Source of the DNA: Microbacterium nanhaiense
Lineage (GTDB): Bacteria > Actinomycetota > Actinomycetes > Actinomycetales > Microbacteriaceae
NCBI RefSeq assembly: GCF_014646015.1
Contig: NZ_BMMQ01000002.1
Span: 248,277 to 312,276 of the forward strand
Direction of reading: 5' to 3'
Length of the DNA stretch: 64,000 nt
The translations under genes were made by a program, and so were the position numbers. Shown piece after piece: positions 18,132 to 27,081 of this stretch. The notes under the pieces are model-generated. The model was not told the origin of the DNA and made no database searches. It saw nothing but the letters and a program-made list of their open reading frames with translations. How positions within the stretch are numbered: the first letter of the stretch is position 1; every line of letters begins with the position of its first letter.

Positions 18132-18929
18132 ATGACCTCCGTGCTCGAGCTGAACGACGTCGTCGTGCGTCGCAATGACCGCCATATCGTTGATCACCTC
18201 ACCTGGACGGTGAACGACGACGAGCGCTGGGTCGTGCTCGGCCCGAACGGCGCAGGCAAGACCACCGTGCTGCAGATGGCCGACACGATGATGTTTCCCA
18301 CCACGGGCACCGTCGACGTGCTCGGGGAACGCCTCGGCAAGACCGACGTCTTCCAGATCCGCCCGCTCATCGGTTTCGCCTCGACGGCGCTCGCCCGCCG
18401 CATCCCCGCGAACGAGACGGTGCTCAACGTCGTGCTGACGGCGGCGTACTCCGTGATGGGCCGCTGGAACGAGGACTACGAAGGGCTCGACGAGGATCGG
18501 GCCCGCGAGGTGCTGGCCGATTGGAAGCTCGAGGACCTCGCCGACCGCGCGTTCGGAACCCTCAGCGACGGCGAACGCAAGCGCGTACAGGTGGCGCGCG
18601 CCGTGATGACCGACCCCGAGCTGCTCCTTCTCGACGAACCGACCGCGAGCCTCGACCTGGGAGCGCGCGAGGAGCTGCTTCAATTGCTCACTCGGTACGC
18701 GGCCGAGCCGACGACGCCCGCGATGGTCATGGTGACGCACCACGTCGAAGAGATCCCCGTCGGCTTCACGCACGTCCTCCTCATGCGGGAGGGAAAGGCG
18801 GTGGCACAGGGGCCGCTGGCGGACACCCTCACGCGCGAAAATCTCGAGAAGACCTTCGGCTTCCCCATCGCCGTCATCGAGCACAAGGGGCGCTGGGTGG
18901 CTCGAGCCGAGACCCCCATCTTCGGCTGA
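18132..18929 (+). CDS. Stand-alone ABC ATPase (YlmA/ModF-like)
   Basis: A 265-residue ABC ATP-binding protein with Walker A GPNGAGKTT, signature LSDGERKRVQVARAV (Asp in place of the usual second Gly of LSGGE) and Walker B LLLDEPTASLDLG. The switch region VTHHVEEIP fits transporters of the iron-siderophore or molybdate type. No permease or binding-protein gene is nearby, so it may serve a distant transporter or have a non-transport role. It is divergent from serB and probably leaderless. Confidence 0.8.
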   Translation: MTSVLELNDVVVRRNDRHIVDHLTWTVNDDERWVVLGPNGAGKTTVLQMADTMMFPTTGTVDVLGERLGKTDVFQIRPLIGFASTALARRIPANETVLNVVLTAAYSVMGRWNEDYEGLDEDRAREVLADWKLEDLADRAFGTLSDGERKRVQVARAVMTDPELLLLDEPTASLDLGAREELLQLLTRYAAEPTTPAMVMVTHHVEEIPVGFTHVLLMREGKAVAQGPLADTLTRENLEKTFGFPIAVIEHKGRWVARAETPIFG

Positions 18930-19010
18930 TACAATGTCCGTTTGGCGCTCGAGGTGCGCCTGCGTTTCGGCGCGATTCCCTCCTCACCCCGCATCTTCTG
19001 AAGGATCCTC

Positions 19011-19259
19011 ATGAAGGCTGACATCCACCCCAACTACGACTACGTCGTGTTCCGCGACCTCGGTTCGGGCGAGACCTACCTGACGCGCTCGACCGCCAAG
19101 AGCGACAAGACCATCGAGCTCGACGGTACCGAGTACCCCGTGATCGACGTCGAAATCTCGGCCTCGTCGCACCCGTTCTACACGGGCAAGCAGCGCATCA
19201 TGGACTCGGCCGGCCGCGTCGAGAAGTTCAACCAGCGCTTCAAGAACTTCGGCAAGTAA
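19011..19259 (+). CDS. rpmE2: 50S ribosomal protein L31 type B
   Basis: An 82-residue ribosomal protein beginning [17 protein letters not shown]. It lacks the Cys pairs of zinc-binding L31, so it is the zinc-independent type B form. Such paralogs are often used under zinc limitation; I looked for a Zur-like palindrome upstream and found none. A TACAAT hexamer at 18930-18935 may be the promoter, giving a leader of about 70 bases. A very strong hairpin follows the stop. Confidence 0.95.
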   Translation: MKADIHPNYDYVVFRDLGSGETYLTRSTAKSDKTIELDGTEYPVIDVEISASSHPFYTGKQRIMDSAGRVEKFNQRFKNFGK

Positions 19260-19264
19260 TCTGC

Positions 19265-19312
19265 CGCACGAAAACGGGGGCTCCGCCGCGGCGGAGCCCC
19301 CGTTTTCGTGCG
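19265..19312. terminator. Bidirectional terminator, 48-base perfect palindrome
   Basis: Every base of 19265-19288 pairs with 19289-19312. The core is GGGGGCTCCGCCG flanked by AAAA and TTTT tracts, so it reads as an intrinsic terminator on both strands. It separates rpmE2 from the convergent exonuclease gene. Confidence 0.92.
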
Positions 19313-19313
19313 C

Positions 19314-20225
19314 TTACTTGATCGGCCAGGATCCGTCGATGGTCTGCCCGGGTGAGAACTTCCCGACCTTCACGAAGTAGCTCGTGAGGCTCTGCGCCTG
19401 TTCGGCCGCCCAGTCGACCTGCGCCCGGTGCAGCTCCGCGAGCGAGCCGGGGAGTTCCTCGGCGTAACGCTCGGTGAGGGCGAGGGCGATCCGCCCCGCG
19501 GCGATCGCGTCGGCGGCCGCGTCGTGAGCGTCGGTGAGGGCGACGCCGTAGTGCGCCGCCACGATGTCGAGGGTGCGCTTGCCCTTGCGGTAGGTGTCGA
19601 GCTTCTTGTCGATCACGAGGGGGTCCACGACGGGTGCGGGCGCCTCGATCGCCTCGAGACCGTGGCGGATAGCCTCGTGGCGCAGCAGCGAGAGGTCGTA
19701 GGCGGCGTTATAGGCGACCACCGGGATTCCCGCGCCGAGCAGGCGTCGTAAGCCATCCACGATCTCACTCACGACCTCGGACGCCGGTCGTCCCTCGGCG
19801 CGTGCACGCTCGGTCGTGACTCCGTGCACCGCGGTCGCACCCGCCGGGATCTCGATCCCGGGATCCGCCAGCCAGGAGCGCTCGTCGACGACGGCCCCGT
19901 CGCCGTCGAGCACCCCGATGTAGGCCGTGACGATGCGATCGTTCGTCGTGCTGACGCCGGTCGTTTCGAGATCGAACACCGCGAGACGGGTGAAGAGGGC
20001 GTCCGGAGCGGGGGAGTACCCCGCCGCGACAGCGTCGAAGACCATGTGGTGCTGCTCCTGGGCATCGTCGAGAAAGCGGCGATCGAAGAGCGCCGGTGGA
20101 GTTCCATCCTCCCGCATGCGCGCCCGTCGCGTCCTGGGAACGGATCCCCGCGGCACCCACGAGGAGCGCTCGCCGCGGTCGGTCACCGCGAACAGCGGCG
20201 GGGGATCCGGCCACGAGGTCTTCAT
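19314..20225 (-). CDS. DnaQ-like 3'-5' exonuclease (DEDDh)
   Basis: Protein of 303 residues with the three exonuclease motifs in order: DLETTG (Exo I), YNAAYDLSLL (Exo II) and DAHDAAADA (Exo III with the DEDDh His). This fits a DNA polymerase III epsilon-like or RNase T-like nuclease; no polymerase domain is attached. The first 90 residues are extra compared with the core fold, and a shorter start is possible. It converges with rpmE2, with the palindromic terminator between. Confidence 0.85.
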   Translation of the reverse strand: MKTSWPDPPPLFAVTDRGERSSWVPRGSVPRTRRARMREDGTPPALFDRRFLDDAQEQHHMVFDAVAAGYSPAPDALFTRLAVFDLETTGVSTTNDRIVTAYIGVLDGDGAVVDERSWLADPGIEIPAGATAVHGVTTERARAEGRPASEVVSEIVDGLRRLLGAGIPVVAYNAAYDLSLLRHEAIRHGLEAIEAPAPVVDPLVIDKKLDTYRKGKRTLDIVAAHYGVALTDAHDAAADAIAAGRIALALTERYAEELPGSLAELHRAQVDWAAEQAQSLTSYFVKVGKFSPGQTIDGSWPIK

Positions 20226-20285
20226 ATCACCCGACGGTATGCGGACGAACGGCGAACGCGAGGAGACACGCCCTACAGTGGAAGG

Positions 20286-21215
20286 GTGCACGCGCCCTCG
20301 CCGTATTCCGAGCTTCTGAACCGCGTCCCCGAGACGCGCCGGACGGTCGACGTCAACGGCACGACGACCGCCTACTGGGAGTATGGACCGGCGGAGGCGG
20401 AGACGACGATCCTCGCCGTGCACGGCTTCCGTGGGGACCACCACGGGCTCGAGCCGGTCGTCGCGCACCTGCCGGGCGTGCGATGGATCATGCCCGATCT
20501 TCCCGGCTTCGGCGAGACCGCGCCCTTCGCGGACGGGGACCACGACCTCGATGCCTATGCGGCGTGGCTCACCGCGTTCGCGAACGCGGCGGCCCCCGCC
20601 GCCGTGATCCTGGGCCACTCGTTCGGATCCATCGTCGCGGCGGCCGCTGTCGCGAGGGGGCTCGCGACGCCCTGCCTCGTGCTCGTCAACCCCATCGGTG
20701 CGCCGGCCCTCGAGGGCCCGCGAGGGATCCTCACCCGTCTGGCCGTGTTCTACTACTGGGCGGGCGCGCGCCTACCCGAGAAGCTCGGAACCGGGCTGCT
20801 CCGCGCCCCCGTCATCGTGCGGCTCATGAGCATCGCGATGGCGCGCACGCGCGACCGGCGCCTGCGGCGATGGATCCACGATCAGCACGATCGGTTCTTC
20901 TCGCGCTTCGCCAATCGCGAGTCGTTGCGGCAGGCGTTCGTCACGAGCGTGTCGCACGATGTGCGCGAATCCGCCGCGGGCGTTGCCGTGCCGACCCTGC
21001 TGGTGGCAGCGGTTCAGGACGACATCACTCCGATCGCGGCCGAGCGGCGGTTGCGCGAGCTGTTCGACGACGCCTCGCTCGTCGAGATCGACGGCGTCGG
21101 ACACCTGATCCACTACGAGAAGCCGCGCGAGGCCGCCGCCGCGATCGGCGACTTTCTCAGCGGCGCGTCTCGCGCCGAGCGAGCTCCATCAGACCCGTCA
21201 CGCGATACGGAATAG
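20286..21215 (+). CDS. Alpha/beta hydrolase
   Basis: A 309-residue alpha/beta-hydrolase fold enzyme. The oxyanion segment is VHGFRGDHHG, the nucleophile elbow is GHSFGS with Ser112, the acid is probably in VQDDITP and the catalytic His in VGHLIHYE. The substrate cannot be named. The GTG start lies six bases after TACAGT (20274-20279), a likely leaderless promoter. Its last 59 bases overlap, on the opposite strand, the end of the Lrp gene. Confidence 0.85.
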   Translation: MHAPSPYSELLNRVPETRRTVDVNGTTTAYWEYGPAEAETTILAVHGFRGDHHGLEPVVAHLPGVRWIMPDLPGFGETAPFADGDHDLDAYAAWLTAFANAAAPAAVILGHSFGSIVAAAAVARGLATPCLVLVNPIGAPALEGPRGILTRLAVFYYWAGARLPEKLGTGLLRAPVIVRLMSIAMARTRDRRLRRWIHDQHDRFFSRFANRESLRQAFVTSVSHDVRESAAGVAVPTLLVAAVQDDITPIAAERRLRELFDDASLVEIDGVGHLIHYEKPREAAAAIGDFLSGASRAERAPSDPSRDTE

Positions 21216-21636
21216 ATTCGCTCATCACGAGGCGGGTCTCGGATCGCTCGATGCCGGGGATCGCGAGGATCCGCGCGTCGACGTCGAAGAGGTGGCGAGC
21301 ATCGCGGCATGCGACGAGCGCGAAGAGATCCACCTGCCCGGACACCCCATGCGCCTCCACGACCTCGGGCACGCGACGGAGCTCCTCGATGATCTGGGGA
21401 AGGCGAGACTGGTCGAGTCCGATCGAGACGAAGGCCTGCAGCGGGAAACCGAGGGCGGCGGGGGAGATCGAACGCTCGAACGACTGGAACACGCCCGATT
21501 GGTCGAGGCGCGCCATGCGGGCCTGAACCGTGTTGCGGGACAGCCGGAGCTTCTCGGCGAGGGCGACGACGGTGGCGCGCGGGTCGGCGCTCAACGCCGC
21601 GATGAGCTCGAGGTCGACGTGATCGAGAGAAGTCAT
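21157..21636 (-). CDS. Lrp/AsnC-family transcriptional regulator
   Basis: A 159-residue regulator: N-terminal winged HTH (LDHVDLELIAALSADPRAT and LRLSRNTVQARMARL) followed by an effector-binding RAM-type domain. Targets are usually amino-acid metabolism or transport genes, often including the regulator itself. The ATG at 21636 is eight bases from TATACT on this strand (21645-21650), suggesting a leaderless message. The 3' end overlaps the convergent hydrolase gene by 59 bases. No amino-acid gene lies beside it to hint at the ligand. Confidence 0.9.
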   Translation of the reverse strand: MTSLDHVDLELIAALSADPRATVVALAEKLRLSRNTVQARMARLDQSGVFQSFERSISPAALGFPLQAFVSIGLDQSRLPQIIEELRRVPEVVEAHGVSGQVDLFALVACRDARHLFDVDARILAIPGIERSETRLVMSESIPYRVTGLMELARRETRR

Positions 21637-21719
21637 AACGCACAAGTATAGAGCGCGCGATGATGCGTTCTGCTCAGCGCGGTCGCCCGTTTCGGGGTGA
21701 ACGGCGACGAGATGCTGAC

Positions 21720-22286
21720 TCAGCGATGCGTGCCGTTGTAGCCGATGACGCGGAGGCGATCCCCCGAGACCTCGAGGATCTGCTGCGAGCAGTTCGCGAT
21801 GTACTCGTCCTCGCGCGGCAGCGAGCCATCGGACGCGACGCGCAGCACGGCCGCGATCAGACCGCCGTGCGCCACGGCGATGACGTCCTGGTCACCCGCC
21901 GAGGCCGCGATCTCGCGAAGGGTGCGCACCGCGCGCTCCGTGAGCTCGTCGACCGTCTCGGCGTTGGTCGCCTGACGGTCCGGGAAGGTGGCGTAGTACT
22001 CGCTCGCCGTCATGCCCTCGGCGGCACCGTAGTAGCGCTCCTTCAGGCCATCGTGGGTCGCCGACACGGTGAGTCCCACCGCCCGACCGATGATCTCGGC
22101 GGTCTCGTGCGCGCGCTCCAACGGACTCGAGACGAGCAGCCCGTAGTCTCCGCCGCGCAACGCCTCGCCGGCCCCGGCGGCCTGCGCCCGGCCGGCGTCG
22201 TTGAGGGGGATGTTGCTGTGCCCCTGTACCTTGCCGAGCCGGTTCCATTCGGTTTCGCCGTGGCGCACGAGTGCAATCAGAGTCAC
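21720..22286 (-). CDS. Histidine phosphatase family protein (phosphoglycerate mutase-like)
   Basis: Cytoplasmic enzyme of 188 residues with the RHG motif (Arg8-His9-Gly10-Glu11, His9 being phosphorylated), the SSPLERAHETA segment and the second catalytic His140 in VAHGGL. This fits small-molecule phosphatases of the cobC/PhoE group more than glycolytic mutase. The start is GTG with TAGGGT six bases upstream and GAGAGG overlapping that gap. It diverges from the SPOUT methyltransferase gene. Confidence 0.88.
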   Translation of the reverse strand: MTLIALVRHGETEWNRLGKVQGHSNIPLNDAGRAQAAGAGEALRGGDYGLLVSSPLERAHETAEIIGRAVGLTVSATHDGLKERYYGAAEGMTASEYYATFPDRQATNAETVDELTERAVRTLREIAASAGDQDVIAVAHGGLIAAVLRVASDGSLPREDEYIANCSQQILEVSGDRLRVIGYNGTHR

Positions 22287-22328
22287 CCTCTCACCCTACG
22301 ACACGGGTCCGACTGCGAAGATGACGGG

Positions 22329-23150
22329 ATGCATCTCGAACGCATCACCTCCGCTGCCGACGAACGACTCGCCGACTACCGCGACCTCACGGATGTCGCG
22401 CTCCGCCGCAGGCTCGAGCCGGAGGGTGGGCTATACATGGCCGAGTCCGGCAAGGTGCTGGCGCGGGCCCTCCGCGCCGGACACGAGCCTCGATCGGTCA
22501 TGACGGCCGAGAAGTGGCTCGGGGAGGTCGAGGCGATCCTCGGCGACCGCGACACGCCGGTGTATGTCGTCGGCGACGAGATCGCCGAGCAGACGACGGG
22601 CTTCGCGGTGCACCGCGGCATGCTTGCCGCCATGCATCGGCCCGAGCTTCCGCCGGTCGCCGAGGTCCTGCGCGATGCCCGCACGGTGCTCGTGCTCGAC
22701 GCGCTCGTGGACCACACGAACGTGGGGGCCGCGTTCCGCGGTGCAGCGGGGCTCGGCGCGGACGCCGTCCTCGTCACGCCGCGCTGCGCGGATCCGCTCT
22801 ATCGGCGAAGCGTGCGCGTTTCGATGGGCACGGTGTTCCAGGTGCCGTGGACCCGGCTACCGGAGTGGAAGGGCGGCGCCGCGCGCGACGCGCTGCACGG
22901 ATCCGGGTTCCACATCGCGGCCATGGCCCTCGCCGACGACGCCGTCCCGCTCGACGAGTTCGCCGCGGCCCGGCCCGACAAGGTCGCCTTCGTGCTTGGG
23001 TCCGAGGGGCCGGGACTCGACCGCGCCGCGCTCGCCGCGGCCGACACCTCGGTCGTGATTCCGATGGCGGGTGGCGTCGACTCGCTGAACGTCGCGTCTG
23101 CGAGCGCCGTCGCCCTCTGGGCGCTGCAGCACCCGCCTCGTCTCAGCTGA
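22329..23150 (+). CDS. TrmH/SpoU-type RNA methyltransferase
   Basis: SPOUT-class enzyme of 273 residues that would 2'-O-methylate rRNA or tRNA ribose. After an N-terminal substrate-binding part (1-110), the three SPOUT motifs appear: NVGAAFRGAAGLGADAVL, LGSEGPGL and IPMAGGVDSLNVASASAVAL, which forms the knotted AdoMet site. The exact target is unknown. The 3' end overlaps the convergent SGNH gene by eight bases. Confidence 0.9.
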   Translation: MHLERITSAADERLADYRDLTDVALRRRLEPEGGLYMAESGKVLARALRAGHEPRSVMTAEKWLGEVEAILGDRDTPVYVVGDEIAEQTTGFAVHRGMLAAMHRPELPPVAEVLRDARTVLVLDALVDHTNVGAAFRGAAGLGADAVLVTPRCADPLYRRSVRVSMGTVFQVPWTRLPEWKGGAARDALHGSGFHIAAMALADDAVPLDEFAAARPDKVAFVLGSEGPGLDRAALAAADTSVVIPMAGGVDSLNVASASAVALWALQHPPRLS

Positions 23151-23949
23151 ACTCCGGTCGCTTCGCGCTGCGGCCGTCGCCGGACGACTGGTGCCGCAGG
23201 CGGCGCAGCACCCAGGGAACGAGGTGGGTGCGCGCCCAGACCAGGTCCTCTTTGCGCGCATCGCGCCAGCGCCGCTCGGGCATCGGATCGGGATCCATGG
23301 GCTGAAGAGAGTTCGGCACGTTGAGGGTGCGCAGCACCATGCGCGCGACCTCGTGGTGGCCCAGCGGATTGAGGTGGAGGCGGTCGTCGGCCCAGAAACG
23401 CGAATCCTGGATCTCCTTGAGGGCCCAGAGATCCGCGACGATTGCGTCGTAACGGTCTGCGGTGGCGCGCATGTTCTCGTTGTAGATGGCGACCTTCCCG
23501 CGGAAACGGCGGAACACCGGGTTCCATCCGACGTCGAAGCCCGTGAACACGACGATGGCCGCGCCGGAGGCGCTGAGACGCCCGATCGCCCGGTCGAAGA
23601 GCGCGGCGATGTGATCGGGATCCGTGCCGGGGCGGATGACGTCGTTCCCGCCCGCGCAGATCGTGATGAGGTCGGGCTTGAGGGCGAGCGCCGCGTCGAT
23701 CTGGTCTTCGGTGATCTGGCGGATGAGCTTTCCTCGCACCGCCAGATTGGCGTAGGCGAAGTCGTCCACCTGTTCGCTCAGAACTTCGGCGACGCGATCC
23801 GCCCAACCGCGATGGCCGCCGGGCGAGGACGGTTCGGGATCGCCGATGCCCTCGGTGAAGGAATCACCCAGGCTGACCATGCGGCGCCACGGATGCGCGC
23901 CCTCGTTGCCGACAAATGGGGTGCGGGGATCGTCTTCGGGGAGGGTCAC
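23143..23949 (-). CDS. SGNH/GDSL hydrolase
   Basis: A 268-residue protein with the four SGNH blocks: GDSFTEG (nucleophile Ser30), NLAVRG (Gly), GGNDV (Asn) and DDRLHLNPLGH (Asp and His). Members are esterases or lipases; the substrate is unknown. No signal peptide is visible, so it should be cytoplasmic. The last 50 residues (RRWRDARKEDLVWARTHLVP) form a tail common in actinobacterial relatives. Confidence 0.87.
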   Translation of the reverse strand: MTLPEDDPRTPFVGNEGAHPWRRMVSLGDSFTEGIGDPEPSSPGGHRGWADRVAEVLSEQVDDFAYANLAVRGKLIRQITEDQIDAALALKPDLITICAGGNDVIRPGTDPDHIAALFDRAIGRLSASGAAIVVFTGFDVGWNPVFRRFRGKVAIYNENMRATADRYDAIVADLWALKEIQDSRFWADDRLHLNPLGHHEVARMVLRTLNVPNSLQPMDPDPMPERRWRDARKEDLVWARTHLVPWVLRRLRHQSSGDGRSAKRPEFS

Positions 23950-24040
23950 CCCTGCGAATGTAGTCCCCTCGCGCGCGATGCGCCACCAGCTGTGAGGAGC
24001 TGAAAAGAAATGTCGGGGCCCGCGACTATCGTTGTGGATC

Positions 24041-25792
24041 GTGGTGCTGAGTCCGTCCTATCCCCAGCGTGCCCCGCGCGGTACGGCCGGCGCCCTCCGT
24101 GCCTGGCAGCAGGAGGCGCTCGACCAGTTCTTCGAGCAGAACAAGCGCGACTTCCTCGTCGCCGCGACGCCCGGCGCGGGAAAGACCACCTTCGCCCTGA
24201 CGGTGGCGCGCGAACTGCGTCACCGCGGCGAGATCGACCGCATCGTCGTCGTCTGCCCGACCGAGCACCTGAAGACGCAGTGGGCCGACGCGGCGGCACG
24301 CGTCAGCATCCGGCTCGACCCGGAGTTCAGCAATCAGAGTCCGTATCTTGCCCGCCACTATCACGGCGCCGTCGTCACCTACGCGCAGGTCGCCGTGAAG
24401 TCGAGCGTGCACCGGAAGCTCGTCGCCGACGCCCGCACCCTTGTGATCCTCGACGAGGTGCACCACGGCGGCGATGCGCTCAGCTGGGGAGACGCGATCC
24501 GCGACGCGTACAGCGTGGCCACGCGCCGACTGCTCCTGAGCGGTACGCCGTTCCGCAGCGACGATGCGCCGATCCCGTTCGTCGAGTACCTTCCCGACGA
24601 GCAGGGCCTGCGCACCTCGGTGACCGACTACAACTACGGTTATGGCCGCGCCCTCGAAGACGGGGTCGTGCGGCCGGTGCTGTTCCACGTCTACTCGGGT
24701 CACATGAAGTGGCGCACGAAGATGGGCGACGAGCTCGAGGCCTTCCTCGGCCAAGACAACACGAAGGACGTCACGAGCCAGGCGTGGCGCACCGCCCTCG
24801 ACCCCGAGGGCGAGTGGATGCCCGCCGTGCTGAGGAGCGCCGACCTGAGGCTCACGGAGATCCGGCACCATGTGCCGGACGCCGGCGGACTCGTGATCGC
24901 AACCGACCAAACCAACGCCCGCGCCTACGCGCGGATGCTCAAGGAGATCACCGGTCAGCCCGCAACGATCGTCCTGAGCGATGAGGCCGAGGCGTCGCGG
25001 CGCATCGAGCAGTTCTCCGAGAGCACCTCGCGGTGGATGGTCGCCGTCCGCATGGTCTCCGAGGGGGTCGACGTGCCGCGGCTCGCCGTCGGCGTCTACG
25101 CCACCAGTTCGTCGACGCCGCTGTTCTTCGCCCAGGCCATCGGACGCTTCGTGCGCGCTCGCCGCAAGGGCGAGGCCGCGAGCGTGTTCCTCCCGCAGGT
25201 GCCCGTGCTGATGGAACTCGCGCACGAGATGGAGAAACAGCGCGATCACGTGCTCGATCGGGGCGAGAAGGATGCGGACGGCCTCGACGACTCGCTGCTC
25301 GATGCCGCCGAGCGCGAGGAGAAGGCCAGCGACGAGCTGATGGAGGAGGAGTTCTCCTTCCAGAGCCTGGGTTCCGTCGCGCACTTCGACTCCGTCGTGT
25401 TCGACGGGAAGCAGTTCGGCCAGCTCGCGACCCCCGGAACCGAGGAGGAGCTCGAGTTCATCGGCCTGCCGGGACTGCTCGAACCCGAGCACGTGCACGA
25501 CCTCCTGATGCAGCGCCAGGCGCGCCAGTCGCGCCACCGCAGCGAACGGGAGAAGCGCGAGCAGGAGTCGGGTGGAGTCGGGTCGCTGCCCGAGCCGCTG
25601 CACCGGACGCTCAAGGAGCAGCGGCAGCTGCTCAACAGCCTCGTCGGGGTGTACGCGAATCAGACGGGCGACCCGCACGGCACGGTGCACGCGTGGCTTC
25701 GGCGCACGTGCGGCGGGCCTCCCGTCGCGCAGGCGACGGTCGCCCAGCTGCAGGCGCGGATCGACGTGCTGCGAAAGCGCGTGCGCCGCTAG
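24041..25792 (+). CDS. DEAD/DEAH-box helicase
   Basis: Superfamily 2 helicase of about 583 residues. Motif I is TPGAGKTTFA, motif II is DEVH in LVILDEVHHGG, motif III is SGTPF, and motifs V and VI are VSEGVDVPRLAVG and QAIGRFVRAR. The arrangement resembles actinobacterial helicases annotated as type III restriction or RadD-like, but no nuclease or methylase gene is adjacent. The C-terminal 180 residues are charged and of unknown role. I chose GTG 24041 because TATCGT lies eight bases upstream; a TTG at 24032 is an alternative. Confidence 0.85.
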   Translation: MVLSPSYPQRAPRGTAGALRAWQQEALDQFFEQNKRDFLVAATPGAGKTTFALTVARELRHRGEIDRIVVVCPTEHLKTQWADAAARVSIRLDPEFSNQSPYLARHYHGAVVTYAQVAVKSSVHRKLVADARTLVILDEVHHGGDALSWGDAIRDAYSVATRRLLLSGTPFRSDDAPIPFVEYLPDEQGLRTSVTDYNYGYGRALEDGVVRPVLFHVYSGHMKWRTKMGDELEAFLGQDNTKDVTSQAWRTALDPEGEWMPAVLRSADLRLTEIRHHVPDAGGLVIATDQTNARAYARMLKEITGQPATIVLSDEAEASRRIEQFSESTSRWMVAVRMVSEGVDVPRLAVGVYATSSSTPLFFAQAIGRFVRARRKGEAASVFLPQVPVLMELAHEMEKQRDHVLDRGEKDADGLDDSLLDAAEREEKASDELMEEEFSFQSLGSVAHFDSVVFDGKQFGQLATPGTEEELEFIGLPGLLEPEHVHDLLMQRQARQSRHRSEREKREQESGGVGSLPEPLHRTLKEQRQLLNSLVGVYANQTGDPHGTVHAWLRRTCGGPPVAQATVAQLQARIDVLRKRVRR

Positions 25793-25840
25793 GCACTTTT
25801 GGGGCCCCGAAAGGCTCCGATGGGCATCAGGAGCGCCCTG

Positions 25841-25870
25841 TAGGTTCGCTACGTCCCGCAAGCTGGGACG
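25841..25870 (+). promoter_or_regulatory. Promoter and 5'-end stem-loop of the VIT1 gene
   Basis: TAGGTT at 25841-25846 could be a -10 element. The predicted transcript would start at or beside a stem-loop (GTCCC 25853-25857 with GGGAC 25865-25869), followed by the GAGGAG site at 25882-25887. The stem-loop may stabilise the message or regulate it. Confidence 0.4.
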
Positions 25871-25893
25871 CCGACGAACCCGAGGAGAACCGC

Positions 25894-26982
25894 GTGACGA
25901 CCACCGCCCCCGATCCGTCCCAGGCCACGCCGGCGCAGCGCCGGAAGTGGGCGCAGTACCTCGCGGACGAGCGTGCGGAGGCGGCGACGTACCGCAACCT
26001 CGCGATGCGGCGCGAGGGCGACGAGCGCGACATTCTGCAGAAGCTCGCGGAGGCCGAGGGGCGCCACGAAACGCACTGGCTGACCCTGCTCGGCGGTGAG
26101 CCCGCGCGAATGCCCAAGGCGAGCCTGAGCACACGGATGGTGGCATGGCTCGCGTCGCATTTCGGTTCGATCTTCGTTCTGGCGCTCGCCCAGCTCGCGG
26201 AGGCGCGTTCGCCGTATGAGGCGGATCCCTATGCGACGGCGCGCATGGCGGCGGACGAGCGGATCCACCACGAGGTCGTGCGCGGGCTCGCGGCGCGCAG
26301 CCGGCGCCGCCTGTCGGGCACGTTCCGCGCCGCCGTCTTCGGCGCGAACGACGGGCTCGTCTCCAACCTGGCGCTCGTGATGGGCATCGGCGCGACGGGC
26401 GTGTCGGGGAGCTTCGTGCTCTTCAGCGGCATCGCGGGTCTGCTCGCGGGCGCGCTGTCGATGGGCGCGGGCGAGTTCGTGTCGGTCAAGTCGCAGCGCG
26501 AGCTTCTCGACGCGACGGAGCCCAACGACTACGCGCACCGGGGCCTGCCCGACCTGGATCTGGACGCGAACGAGCTCGCGCTCGTGTATCGCACCCGCGG
26601 AATGACCGAGGACGAAGCGCAGCGGAAGGCCCGCGATGTCGTCTCGGGCGCGCACGCGGGCCGCATGCCCCTGCCGCACGTGCCGGGGGAGGAGCACGAG
26701 GTCATCGGCGGCGCCTGGCGCGCTGCCGGATCCAGCTTCCTGCTCTTCTCGAGCGGCGCCATCATTCCCGTGCTGCCCTGGATGTTCGGCCTGTCCGGTG
26801 TCGTCGCCGTCGTGGTCGCCCTCGTGCTCGTCGGCATCGCGCTCATGCTCACCGGTGCGACGGTGGGCCTGCTGTCCGGATCCGCGCCGCTGCCGCGCGC
26901 GCTGCGCCAGCTCGCGATCGGATTCGGCGCCGCGGCCGTGACCTACGTGCTCGGGCTCGTCTTCGGGGTGTCGGTCGCATGA
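25894..26982 (+). CDS. VIT1/CCC1-type iron exporter with N-terminal ferritin-like domain
   Basis: A 362-residue two-domain protein. Residues 1-130 are helical and Glu/His-rich (DERAEAATYRNLAMR, AEAEGRHETHW, ADERIHHEVV), as in rubrerythrin-like or ferritin-like domains that bind two irons. Residues 140-362 form a five-helix VIT1/CCC1 transporter, beginning FRAAVFGANDGLVSNLALV. The same order is found in membrane-bound ferritin MbfA, which exports iron and protects against peroxide. The GTG start has GAGGAG in front. No iron-regulator box is obvious upstream. Confidence 0.9.
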   Translation: MTTTAPDPSQATPAQRRKWAQYLADERAEAATYRNLAMRREGDERDILQKLAEAEGRHETHWLTLLGGEPARMPKASLSTRMVAWLASHFGSIFVLALAQLAEARSPYEADPYATARMAADERIHHEVVRGLAARSRRRLSGTFRAAVFGANDGLVSNLALVMGIGATGVSGSFVLFSGIAGLLAGALSMGAGEFVSVKSQRELLDATEPNDYAHRGLPDLDLDANELALVYRTRGMTEDEAQRKARDVVSGAHAGRMPLPHVPGEEHEVIGGAWRAAGSSFLLFSSGAIIPVLPWMFGLSGVVAVVVALVLVGIALMLTGATVGLLSGSAPLPRALRQLAIGFGAAAVTYVLGLVFGVSVA

Positions 26983-27081
26983 CTCGCCCGGGATCCGTAA
27001 CCGATTAGGCCGTCGATCCCGTCGCTGGTAGTGTTTCTTCTTGGTTCGGAAAGCTTTGTGCCGGAAGAATCGACACCCAAT

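Noticed and set aside
18930..19010. Possible Zur box controlling L31 type B
   Set aside because: I looked for a symmetric TGAAA...TTTCA-like site between the ABC gene and rpmE2 and saw none.
24026..26146. 706-codon minus-strand frame opposite the helicase and VIT1 genes
   Set aside because: A shadow frame: it covers two well supported genes and its translation lacks family motifs.
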